Part shown: in pieces, positions 53,819 to 61,945 of the stretch
Numbering within the stretch: position 1 is the stretch's first letter
How the letters are laid out: the number at the start of each line of letters is the position of its first letter
NCBI RefSeq assembly: GCF_012932565.1
Contig: NZ_JABBYJ010000001.1
Location: forward strand, 1,178,001 to 1,242,000
Origin: Sneathiella limimaris
Lineage (GTDB): Bacteria > Pseudomonadota > Alphaproteobacteria > Sneathiellales > Sneathiellaceae
Direction: 5' to 3'
DNA length: 64,000 bases
Notes under the pieces: model-generated
What the model was told of the DNA's origin: nothing
Seen by the model: only the letters and a program-made list of their open reading frames with translations
Databases searched by the model: none
Translations under genes and position numbers: made by a program

Positions 53819-53979
53819 TGATCCCTCCCAAGCTCAATTCTTTTGTCCATCAGATTAAAATCACTGATTGAATTAGTAAAGCGATCTGATGAAGAGAAGG
53901 CGGTTGGTCTCCGCTTTTTTGCGTGCGGATTGATCTGCAATACCGAAAAGTCCTGATCTTTAGTTGCATTATTTCGAAA

Positions 53980-54768
53980 ATGCCTAATATTATCTGCAAA
54001 AGGTCAAGCGGCACTAACAGAAGTGGTACGGCGAATTTGCGGTCTGGGATAGTTGCTTTCATATTTTTTTGCCTTGTCTTCATCCGGCCAGCGCAGTCTG
54101 AAGAAGCAGCGGTTTTTGTCTGCAATGAATTTCCCCCCTACAAAATGGAGAATAGTCCGTCAGGCCTGCCCGGTTTTGATGTGGAATTCCTGAGGGAAGC
54201 TTTTGACCGCGTCGGCATTCCCTTGGAAATTCAATATATGCCCTGGAAGCGGGCCCTGGATACAGCCAAAAAAGGTGAGGTAAGCGGGGTGTGCAGTTGC
54301 TCCTACACCAAGGAGCGAGAGGCCTATTTATTGTTCTCTGAGCCATTGGGAAAAGCCTCGTCTGGATTGTTCAGTCTGGCGTCACAAAATTTCGAGGAAG
54401 TCCAGGGGCTTGAAGAGGTGGGCAAAAGATCCGTTGGGGCAATCAATGGATATAATCTGATCAAAAAACTGGAGGCGGCAAAAGTTCAGCGGACGTTTGA
54501 GCTTTCCAGTGAGAAGCAGGGGCTTCAGATGCTGCTAAAGGGCCGGATCGATTTTTATTACAGTTATGAGGCGCCTGCCCGCTATTACCTCTCACAGCTA
54601 CAGGACGCGCAGAAGGTTAAGTATCAGGAGCTTTCCTCGACGGACTATTATTCCTGCTTCAGTAAGCCAGCGCCAGGTTCGGCTGAGCTTCTCAAAAAGT
54701 TCAACAGAGGGCTTGCTGAAATCAAGGCCGATGGGACCTATGACGCAATTCTCAAGAAGTACAGATAA
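53980..54768 (+). CDS. Orphan periplasmic binding protein (SBP_bac_3-like)
   Basis: 262 residues; one N-terminal hydrophobic segment (SGIVAFIFFCLVFIRPAQS) as signal peptide, then FVCNEFPPYKMENS, MPWKRALDTAKKGEVSGVCSCSYTKER and FDAYEAPAR-like helices. It pairs with 34546-35277 as a subgroup. The start is uncertain because an upstream GTG at 53923 is in frame. No transporter is adjacent. Confidence 0.78.
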   Translation: MPNIICKRSSGTNRSGTANLRSGIVAFIFFCLVFIRPAQSEEAAVFVCNEFPPYKMENSPSGLPGFDVEFLREAFDRVGIPLEIQYMPWKRALDTAKKGEVSGVCSCSYTKEREAYLLFSEPLGKASSGLFSLASQNFEEVQGLEEVGKRSVGAINGYNLIKKLEAAKVQRTFELSSEKQGLQMLLKGRIDFYYSYEAPARYYLSQLQDAQKVKYQELSSTDYYSCFSKPAPGSAELLKKFNRGLAEIKADGTYDAILKKYR

Positions 54769-54868
54769 GCAAACGCCGGACGGCATATTGCTTTTGTCTT
54801 AAATAAGTATATCTTCACATACTGGGCTAATTGTACTTTCAGTGCGTTTTTTGCGGGATTAATAACGG

Positions 54869-55639
54869 ATGCCATCTGGAATTTTTAATGTCGATCCTCG
54901 GGATCTGAACAAGGTTCTGGCGCGGCTGTTGTTCGTTATTGGTGTCGTCGCGTTAGGCTGGTTGAGCCCAGCTTTAGCGAGCGAGCCGTTGAAAATCAGT
55001 ATCGCCGCAGGCTCCCCTTTTCATAAATCCGGCCAGACAGGCTTTGTTGATCTTGTTCTGAAGGAAGCTTTCGAACGGATTGGCGTAGAGGTGGATGTCG
55101 TCAAATATCCGGCAGAGCGGGCCATTCATGGCGCAAATAACGGCGATTTTGATGGGGATGGCTACCGGGTTGCGGGTCTCGAGCGAATTTATCCCAATTT
55201 GATCCGGGTGCCGGAAAAAATATTTGATATGCGCTTTGGCGCCTTTAGTCGTGACGAGACCGTCCCGACCGAGGACTGGGATAGCTTAACCCCCTATTCA
55301 ATCGGGCTGATAATCGGCTGGAAGATTTTCGAGTTGAATGTGAAATCCGAAAGGGTCACCAAGGTCAAGAATGTGGACCAGCTTTTCTCCTTGCTGTCAA
55401 AAGGCCGGGTAGAGGTTGCCCTCTATGATCAGTGGCAGGGTCTGGCCTATCTTCAGGAAAACCAAATTAGCGGCTTTAAGGTGCTGGACCCGCTGCTGGC
55501 CACAAAAGACATGTATCTTTATCTCCATAAAAAGCACGCAGACAAGGTGCCGCTGGTTGCCAATGCACTTCGGGAGATGAAGGCGGATGGCACTTTGCAA
55601 AAGTATATTGATCAGATCATGTCACCGCTGTTGATGTAG
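54869..55639 (+). CDS. Orphan periplasmic binding protein (SBP_bac_3-like)
   Basis: 256 residues. The signal anchor (LLFVIGVVALGWLSPALAS) lies at about 20-38, and the mature part begins LKISIAAGSPFHKSGQTGFV. The usual two-lobe pattern is seen (FVDLVLKEAFERIGVEVDVV, YSIGLIIGWKIFEL, QLFSLLSKGRVEVALYD). It is the most distant of the seven in the window. A hairpin terminator follows. Confidence 0.8.
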   Translation: MPSGIFNVDPRDLNKVLARLLFVIGVVALGWLSPALASEPLKISIAAGSPFHKSGQTGFVDLVLKEAFERIGVEVDVVKYPAERAIHGANNGDFDGDGYRVAGLERIYPNLIRVPEKIFDMRFGAFSRDETVPTEDWDSLTPYSIGLIIGWKIFELNVKSERVTKVKNVDQLFSLLSKGRVEVALYDQWQGLAYLQENQISGFKVLDPLLATKDMYLYLHKKHADKVPLVANALREMKADGTLQKYIDQIMSPLLM

Positions 55640-55661
55640 GGCTGATCCCGCTTGAGCTGCA

Positions 55662-55687
55662 AGCGCCACCTGGATGGCGCTTTTTTT
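55662..55687 (+). terminator. Rho-independent terminator
   Basis: AGCGCCA, a six-base loop, TGGCGCT, then a T-run of seven. It follows the binding-protein gene. Confidence 0.88.
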
Positions 55688-55787
55688 GTCTATTAGACCT
55701 ATTGAGTTAATCTTCACCTGCGCTAGACTGGTTTCGGTGTTAGGGGCGCACCCAAGCAAAATAGAAAATAAGAAGAGAATAAAAAGA

Positions 55788-56462
55788 ATGGATTTTGATA
55801 CAGTTGTGCGCGGGCGGCGATCAACCCGTGGTTTTAAGCCTGATCCCATCCCAAAAGAAACTCTGCTGGAAATCATAGAACTGGCCTCACGCGCGCCGTC
55901 TTCCATGAACACCCAGCCATGGCACCTGCATGTGATCAGCGGGGAGCCGCTGGATCGTATTCGCGAGGGCAATACCAAAAATAATCTGGCGGGTGTTCCG
56001 CCATCTCGTGAGTTCCGGGTGGAAGGTAAATACGAAGGTGTTCATCGGCAACGGCAGGTGGATATTGCCATCCAACTGTTTGAGGCCATGGGGATCGAAC
56101 GTCATGATAAGGAAAAACGTCAGGATTGGGTGCTTCGGGGCTTTCGCCAGTTTGACGCACCCGTGTCGGTCATTGTTGCCTATGACAAGGAATTGCAGGG
56201 CGATATCCGGCATTTTGACCTTGGTGCGATTACCTATGGACTGGTGCTTGCCGCCTGGAGCCGGGGAATTGGCGCTGTCATTAACAGTCAGGGTATCATG
56301 CAATCCCCTGTCGTCCGTGAGAATGCCGGTATTCCGGAAAATCACGTGATCCAGACGGCGGTGGCCATGGGCTATCCTGATGACAGTTTTCCCGCCAATG
56401 CGGTTGTCTCAACCCGCCGCCCTGCAGAAGAGGTCGCGACCTTTATTGGCTTTGAAGGATAA
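55788..56462 (+). CDS. Nitroreductase-family flavoprotein
   Basis: 224 residues. The FMN-binding features RRSTRGFKPDPIPKETLLE, ASRAPSSMNTQPWHLHVISG and GAVINSQGIMQSP are family marks. It reduces nitro, quinone or similar compounds with NAD(P)H. ATG at 55788 was used; more upstream starts would overlap the terminator. Confidence 0.88.
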   Translation: MDFDTVVRGRRSTRGFKPDPIPKETLLEIIELASRAPSSMNTQPWHLHVISGEPLDRIREGNTKNNLAGVPPSREFRVEGKYEGVHRQRQVDIAIQLFEAMGIERHDKEKRQDWVLRGFRQFDAPVSVIVAYDKELQGDIRHFDLGAITYGLVLAAWSRGIGAVINSQGIMQSPVVRENAGIPENHVIQTAVAMGYPDDSFPANAVVSTRRPAEEVATFIGFEG

Positions 56463-56529
56463 TATTAAGGGATAATAAAGAGAGTTAATGTAGTTCTGTA
56501 ACGCTTTATGGTTGTTCTCAGGTGTGAAA

Positions 56530-56826
56530 ATGACATGGGATGATTATGGAATTACCTTGATGTTGGGTGAGACGTTTTTCGTGCTGTCTTACTCAAACAT
56601 CACTCTCTTTGTGCTCGTTTTTGCGGGCGTCTTGGGAGGCTACTTCCTCTTCGTTCACTTTTTCCACAAAGGTAAAGGGGCAGCTTGCTCGTGGCGCCAT
56701 TTGCCAAATCGAAAAACAAAGGCGCTTAGAAAATGGCAGTGCAAAAAGTGCGGCATTGAGGCTTACTCAACGGACAAGCGCCCTCCAAAAGAATGTAAGA
56801 AGGGGTTGAAGCCGGTCGTGTATTAA
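56530..56826 (+). CDS. Small membrane protein with zinc-ribbon-like end
   Basis: 98 residues. One membrane helix (about 24-46) is followed by a basic tail with four Cys: Cys53, then WQCKKCG (Cys71, Cys74) and Cys89 in PPKECKKG. The spacing suggests a zinc ribbon on the cytoplasmic side. AGGTG lies before the ATG at 56530. Not a recognised family; unknown function. Confidence 0.6.
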   Translation: MTWDDYGITLMLGETFFVLSYSNITLFVLVFAGVLGGYFLFVHFFHKGKGAACSWRHLPNRKTKALRKWQCKKCGIEAYSTDKRPPKECKKGLKPVVY

Positions 56827-56855
56827 GGCCCTGGAAAATTTGACTTTTGTCAATT
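56825..56855. repeat. Direct repeat, copy 1 (flanks the esterase gene)
   Basis: A 31-base sequence that recurs at 57934-57964 with three mismatches (28 of 31). It begins AAGGCC and includes TGGAAAATT and GACTTTTGT, and overlaps the stop of the esterase gene. It can also form a weak stem and may act as terminator. Confidence 0.7.
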
Positions 56856-57782
56856 TTTGCCTGCCCTGTCCAAGGATTTGAAGAAATCGATGATCAAGTC
56901 ATTGGCATCAATATCTTTGGAGGTGCGACCGATTACGCGCTCGGGAAGATACTGCTTTTTCCTGGGCCAGGCATGACCGCCTCCGTTAATCCGATATAAC
57001 CGAAGGGGGGCGCCTGGTGCACAGTCTGGCCAGTCCAGACGCTCGGTCAATGTTCCGTCGGTTGCGTCAAGATCCGGTAGTTGTGTGACTTTGGGAAAGC
57101 TTGCGCAGGTGTTGTGCATGCGCCAGAAGTCGAGTGTCTCGGCAGTTGATGTGACCGTTCCGCGAGATCCCCATTGAGGCGCAATTGGACCGCCATCAAA
57201 GGGCATCAGTGGATCCTCGGTCCCATTTATGTAGAGAATTCCGAGCGGTTTGGAAGGGCGGCAGCTTTTTATGAGTTCTGGTGTGAGTTGGGCCGTTACA
57301 ATTGCCGCCCCGGCGAAGCGCGCTGCTTGCTCGCAGATCAGGCGCTGGATCATATGGCCGCCATTCGACATGCCGGCAAGGAAGATTTGGGTTTCATCAA
57401 GAAACTGTATCTCTGCCATGGTCTCTTGAATAGCAGCAAGAATAAACCCCACATCGTCAACACCTTGATATTGGGGGCGGCCATCATTCCAGTGCCGGTT
57501 CACGCCAGAGGGATAAAGTCCGACAAAGCCCTCTCTCGCGGCGAGACGGTTAAACCCAGTGGATCGCATCATGGAACGGCCCGTCCCTCCGCCGCCATGC
57601 AGGAGAATAATAAGTTGTTTTGGTGTTCCAATTTGGTGGGCTGCAGGCGGGACATATCTCAGGTATTGGCGTTCAATACCCTCATGGACAAGTGTGTGTT
57701 CTGATAAACCGTCTGAGGCGTTTGCACTGGTTGAGATAAGGGTCCAAACTAGTAAAATTGCTAATCCCGATATCCGGGTCAT
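56850..57782 (-). CDS. Exported PHB-depolymerase-like esterase
   Basis: 310 residues with a signal peptide (up to about residue 22). The catalytic set is AGMSNGG with Ser139, NGTEDPLMPF with Asp190 and NGGGHAWP with His270; the oxyanion loop is LLHGGGGTGRS. This fits the LpqC/PHB depolymerase esterase family, acting on polyesters or cell-wall esters outside the cytoplasm. It lies between two copies of a direct repeat. Confidence 0.87.
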   Translation of the reverse strand: MTRISGLAILLVWTLISTSANASDGLSEHTLVHEGIERQYLRYVPPAAHQIGTPKQLIILLHGGGGTGRSMMRSTGFNRLAAREGFVGLYPSGVNRHWNDGRPQYQGVDDVGFILAAIQETMAEIQFLDETQIFLAGMSNGGHMIQRLICEQAARFAGAAIVTAQLTPELIKSCRPSKPLGILYINGTEDPLMPFDGGPIAPQWGSRGTVTSTAETLDFWRMHNTCASFPKVTQLPDLDATDGTLTERLDWPDCAPGAPLRLYRINGGGHAWPRKKQYLPERVIGRTSKDIDANDLIIDFFKSLDRAGKN

Positions 57783-57933
57783 GACCTGTTCCCTCTTGGA
57801 AACCCTGTGGTGGTGTGAGCCTTACCCTATCTTGTCCCGGGCTGCCAAGAAACAGCTTTTGAATGTCTTTCGCCTGTAAAGCTCAGCTATCTTGACATGC
57901 TGCTATGCAGAAATTGCAGATCAGTCTTGTAAA

Positions 57934-57964
57934 AAGGCCATGGAAAATTAGACTTTTGTTAATT
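57934..57964. repeat. Direct repeat, copy 2 (flanks the esterase gene)
   Basis: Matches 56825-56855 at 28 of 31 bases. It lies 152 bases upstream of the esterase start and 110 bases before the DUF1127 gene, in otherwise gene-free sequence. Confidence 0.7.
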
Positions 57965-58073
57965 GCGGATTCACTTTTGAAGCCGTATATGAGCGTCAAG
58001 AAATTCAAAGGCTCGATGTGTGGCCTTATTGAACTATCCGTATTTTGTAGATGTAGTGTGTAGGAGTGACGCC

Positions 58074-58289
58074 ATGACCCCGTATTCAAGCAAGATTTTT
58101 TTGATCAATTCACAGCCACCTGTTTATGTGGATTCCAGCCTGAGCAACATGTTTCAGACTGCTCGGGATTATTTTCAGGCCCGCGCAACAATGCGCCAGC
58201 TGAACGAACTAACAGATCGCGAATTGACTGACATTGGCATTACACGCGCTGATATTCCTGCGGTTGCCAAAGGTGAATTCCACCGCTAA
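58074..58289 (+). CDS. DUF1127 small protein
   Basis: 71 residues ending in the DUF1127 helix-turn-helix-like module ARATMRQLNELTDRELTDIG. Alphaproteobacterial DUF1127 proteins have been linked to phosphate and C1 metabolism and RNA turnover, but a role here is not shown. ATG at 58074 has AGGAGT 8 bases upstream. Confidence 0.85.
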   Translation: MTPYSSKIFLINSQPPVYVDSSLSNMFQTARDYFQARATMRQLNELTDRELTDIGITRADIPAVAKGEFHR

Positions 58290-58318
58290 TAACTGCGTGT
58301 TTCAACCGGCGCAAGTTT

Positions 58319-58351
58319 AAAAAGGCTCCCCGACACGGCGGAGCCTTTTTT
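58319..58351 (+). terminator. Rho-independent terminator
   Basis: AAAAAGGCTCC, a loop, then GGAGCCTTTTTT: stem with flanking A- and T-runs, just after the DUF1127 gene. Confidence 0.9.
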
Positions 58352-58507
58352 CATGGTTGGCTGAGATTGCGATCAAGGTTGATGGTGAAAAAAACCGAAC
58401 AGAGGACCAACCGCTGTTTCTCACGCAGGACGAAAGAGCATTTTCACCGCAAAATTAGATAAAAGTGATATGATGTGGCTGAGTCATTTGGCAACTGGGA
58501 GAGTTCA

Positions 58508-59206
58508 ATGACGAAAACAGCTTTGATCACAGGTGCCTCGAGCGGAATAGGCCGTGGTACTGCTATTCGCCTTGCCCGTGATGGGTGGCATATTTTAGCC
58601 CATGGTCGTAACCTGGAGGCCCTTGAGGAGACCGTTCAAGACATTGAGAAGGCCGGTGGAAGTGGGTCCTTTTTCCAGGCTGAGATGGCCGATATGGCGT
58701 CGGTTGCCGCACTCGCCGATTGGGCGCAATCTGGCGAACGGCTGGATGCGGTTATTTATTGTGCGGCGAAATTCACTTATGGCCCTGTCTCAACCGAGCG
58801 TTTTGATGATTGGGACCTGACAATTGATCGGGTGTTGCGGGCAAGTATCCGCCTGACCGCCCATACGCTCCCTGCTATTAAGGCAAGCGAGGGGGCTTAT
58901 GTGTATATCTGCGGGGCGACTTCATGGCTTGGATGGAAAAATCACGCTATTCACTGCGCCGTTAGGCATGCGCAGGCGGGATTTGCCAAGGCCTTGTTTG
59001 AGGATGTGCGAGAGGATGGCGTGCGTGTCACGCTGGTTCACCCCGGTTTTGTTGACACACCCGCCATTAGTTCGGACGGGAAGGATCGCGCTAAAATGAT
59101 CCAGCAAGAAGACATTGCGGAAATGATCGCAACAGCCATCACCTTGCCGAACACTGCCTGCGTGACCGAGCTGACCTTGCGCCCGCAACGATCACCTTAC
59201 GTTTGA
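58508..59206 (+). CDS. Atypical short-chain dehydrogenase (His/Arg in place of Tyr/Lys)
   Basis: 232 residues. The cofactor site TGASSGIG and a Ser (Ser139 in GATSW) are present, but the usual YxxxK reads HCAVR (His149, Arg153), and the NNAG motif reads CAAK. The rest of the fold is well conserved (LVHPGFVDTP). It may bind NAD(P) without classical reductase activity or use an altered mechanism. Start is ATG 58508, with GGGAGAG upstream. Confidence 0.8.
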   Translation: MTKTALITGASSGIGRGTAIRLARDGWHILAHGRNLEALEETVQDIEKAGGSGSFFQAEMADMASVAALADWAQSGERLDAVIYCAAKFTYGPVSTERFDDWDLTIDRVLRASIRLTAHTLPAIKASEGAYVYICGATSWLGWKNHAIHCAVRHAQAGFAKALFEDVREDGVRVTLVHPGFVDTPAISSDGKDRAKMIQQEDIAEMIATAITLPNTACVTELTLRPQRSPYV

Positions 59207-59221
59207 ACCAGTTCTCTCAGC

Positions 59222-61558
59222 TCAGCAGTTCCTGTAGTTGGAGCCAAAGCATTTCCGTGAGCGATCGAGGGCCCGGATCCGCTGTTCCGGTTTGAGCAGT
59301 TTTTCCAGTTCCCCATAATATTTACTGATCTTGCCTGTATCTTTACCGGCCTTGAGCCCTGTTTTTTCGGCGGTATAGAGCCACATCAGCGCATATTCTG
59401 GCTTCCAGTGTTTGGGATAATTGTCATACTGGCTGTGAATAAGGCCCATGTAATATTGTGACCAGGTATTCCCCTTGCGAGATGAGATCAGGAAGTTCTC
59501 CTCCGCCTTGTCCGCGTTGCCGAGCTTGGTGAGGTAGGTAAGTCCAGCATAATAGTAATAGATGTCTTTCCCCTCACGGGCCCATCTTTCAAACTTCTGT
59601 GCCCGTTCCAACTCGGATTGTGTGCTACTGGCTGGCGGGGCGGAAGGTCCTGAAGGTGCGGACGGGGCGGAAAGTGAGGCATAGTATTTCTTCAGCGCAT
59701 CCTTGGACTTTTGATGGCCCTTGTTTGCCGCTTTTTGATACCATCCTTTTGCCTCAGACTTTCTATTGTTACCTGCATTTCCCTTCCGGTAAAATTCCGC
59801 GAGGTAATACATGCCGATCAAATTTCCCTTGTTCGCAGCTTTTTGATAGAGCTGCTCGGCTTTTGCAAAATCCCGCTTCAGATGGGATCCAATTTCATAA
59901 TGCGCCGCAAGATACAGCATGGAACCGATATGCCCATTTGCGATCGCTTTTTGCAGCAGTTTGGCGGCTTCACTGCCCGATTGATTGACATCGAAGCCAT
60001 GAATATATTTTTTCGCCAGCACATAAAGTGCGTCGTTGCGCCCCGTTTTGGAGGCTTTGACCAGCCAGTCATGTTGGGGTTGGCCGCGCTTTGCCTTTTT
60101 CAAATCATTATAATAGTTTTCCGCGTAGGCATAGCGCCCGGATACGAAGTTCCGGTCTGCGGAAGTTTTGAAGTTGTTAAGTGCCAGGCCCTGATTGGCT
60201 TTGGTGCCCAGACCATAGAGATAAAGATAGCCAATGTAATAGGCGGCCTCTCCCGATCCCAGTTTTTTTGATGCCTGAAAAAGTGGCATAGCTTTTTTGT
60301 AGTCGCGAGAAACACCCTCGCCGAAATAATAGGCCTTGCCGAGTTCTGAAAGGCCTATCACATCTCGCCCTTCTGCCGATTTACGAAACAGGCTGATGGC
60401 CTTTTTCAGATCTTTTTTAACCCCGTTACCAAACCGGTACATGACACCCAGGCTGGCCATCGCGGAGGCATGACCCTTATCGGCGGCGCGGGTGAAATAG
60501 TAGGCGGCTTCCTCGTTTCGAATACCGCCAGCGTGACCGCCTCGATAGTGATAGCCAAGCGCATTGAGGATATTGGGATCCTCCTGATCAGCTGCTTTGA
60601 GGATTTGCTCTGCCCGTTTTGCATCCCGCGGGACGCCTTTGCCCCAGCGGTAGGCTTCGGATAACAGAACACTGCCGAGACCAAAATTTTGTTGGTGGAG
60701 CCGTTCGGCGAGATCCAGAGCCCCTGGGTTTTGGCGGGAGCCGGTATATTCCTCGATCTTATACTTTGCCCGGGCTAACGCAAAAGTTACCGAGGGACTT
60801 TGCGTGGGTTCAACGCCATGCTTGCAATAGCCAGTCGCAGGTTTCTCATCAACCCGGGAGAGGATCCGGCCGTCATTATAAGGTGCGCGGAGTTTTTTAA
60901 CCGCTGGATCTTCGGGGTGGCCGGCATAGGCAAGGCACATGAAGTCCATATGGGCTTCGCGCATAATTTCCTGCTCTGTTGGGTCTGTGTATAAGCGGTA
61001 CGTGTAGCTTGCAGGATCCTTCATGATCCAGTCGGCACCTCTTATCCCGACCCAATATCGGGCGTAGGCTTTTAATCCGTCAACAGTTTTGGGGGAAACA
61101 CCCTTATCATAGACGCTAGGTATCTTTCGTTTAAATGCCTCATCACGTTCTTTTGGTGAGAGCTTCATTTCATTGACATAGAAGCGGTCATTCTGATGAT
61201 GGACGATGTAATAATAGTATTGTTTCGAACTATTTTTAAATTGTGCAAGATAGATCCCGTCGGGTTTGAAAAGCGGTACAAACCGAACCGCTTTTGGGTT
61301 GAGTTCTGATCCAAAATGAGCGGCGGTTAGTCGCGGGCCAACTTCATAAAAGGTGTATTCTTTTGATCCCGGCTCAACATCGAATTGGACATTTTGCTGA
61401 AGCTTGATAGGGCCATCAATCAACTGAAGTAAAGACTTCTGATCGGGTAGTCCCGGATTGCTCGTTGCGTTCAAAACCGGTTTTTCTGAAACCACAAAAC
61501 AGCCACCTAACAAGAACAGCAGCATCAGCGGCAAGACGCGAACAATATTTCCAACCAT
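59222..61558 (-). CDS. Sel1-repeat lipoprotein
   Basis: 778 residues. The lipobox LLGGC with Cys20 marks a lipoprotein signal. After an N-terminal region of 270 residues without a match, about ten Sel1-type repeats run from about 280 to 640 and again near 690-760 (for example LSEAYRWGKGVPRDAKRAEQ, LGVMYRFGNGVKKDLKKAIS, LGKAYYFGEGVSRDYKKAMP). A Ser/Ala/Pro linker follows around 645-665. Such repeats scaffold protein complexes. ATG at 61558 with GGGGTGGGG upstream was chosen. No partner is evident. Confidence 0.82.
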   Translation of the reverse strand: MVGNIVRVLPLMLLFLLGGCFVVSEKPVLNATSNPGLPDQKSLLQLIDGPIKLQQNVQFDVEPGSKEYTFYEVGPRLTAAHFGSELNPKAVRFVPLFKPDGIYLAQFKNSSKQYYYYIVHHQNDRFYVNEMKLSPKERDEAFKRKIPSVYDKGVSPKTVDGLKAYARYWVGIRGADWIMKDPASYTYRLYTDPTEQEIMREAHMDFMCLAYAGHPEDPAVKKLRAPYNDGRILSRVDEKPATGYCKHGVEPTQSPSVTFALARAKYKIEEYTGSRQNPGALDLAERLHQQNFGLGSVLLSEAYRWGKGVPRDAKRAEQILKAADQEDPNILNALGYHYRGGHAGGIRNEEAAYYFTRAADKGHASAMASLGVMYRFGNGVKKDLKKAISLFRKSAEGRDVIGLSELGKAYYFGEGVSRDYKKAMPLFQASKKLGSGEAAYYIGYLYLYGLGTKANQGLALNNFKTSADRNFVSGRYAYAENYYNDLKKAKRGQPQHDWLVKASKTGRNDALYVLAKKYIHGFDVNQSGSEAAKLLQKAIANGHIGSMLYLAAHYEIGSHLKRDFAKAEQLYQKAANKGNLIGMYYLAEFYRKGNAGNNRKSEAKGWYQKAANKGHQKSKDALKKYYASLSAPSAPSGPSAPPASSTQSELERAQKFERWAREGKDIYYYYAGLTYLTKLGNADKAEENFLISSRKGNTWSQYYMGLIHSQYDNYPKHWKPEYALMWLYTAEKTGLKAGKDTGKISKYYGELEKLLKPEQRIRALDRSRKCFGSNYRNC

Positions 61559-61945
61559 AAACCCCACCCCAAGAATGAATATTACCCCAACATTTTCTAA
61601 TTTTAACTGGGCTGACCACAAAATCAACCGGGGCGGGAGATAAAAAATACTTGCGAGATCTTTCGCTATTTACTACCAAAATGCAGCGTAAAAGCGCGGG
61701 TTGACCGAAACCCCAGATCGCTATTTTGGCGTGATGTTTGTTAAAGCTGAAAGTCGCAGTTTTGGTTTTAATGGCAGAGGCTGGAATGGCTTAGGGCGTG
61801 ACCGGTGTTCCGTTATACCTGTTGAGCGACACGCTGAGGCGGGTAACGGAATTAGATTGGAACGATTGAAGTATGGTATTAAATTGACTTGGTACCCACA
61901 AAAGGTACATTCAAGAAAATATTTAGGACTAATTGGGAGGCACAA
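61559..61945. other. Intergenic region with probable promoter of the importer
   Basis: 387 bases. On the plus strand TTGACT at 61884-61889 and TACATT at 61906-61911 (16-base gap) form a good promoter ahead of the binding-protein gene. A 82-codon frame at 61701-61949 is not convincing. Nothing else is seen. Confidence 0.5.

Noticed and set aside
52979-53821. A 280-codon open frame opposite the DUF2189 gene
   Set aside because: Antisense to a membrane protein gene; its polar, low-complexity translation is what hydrophobic codons give on the other strand.
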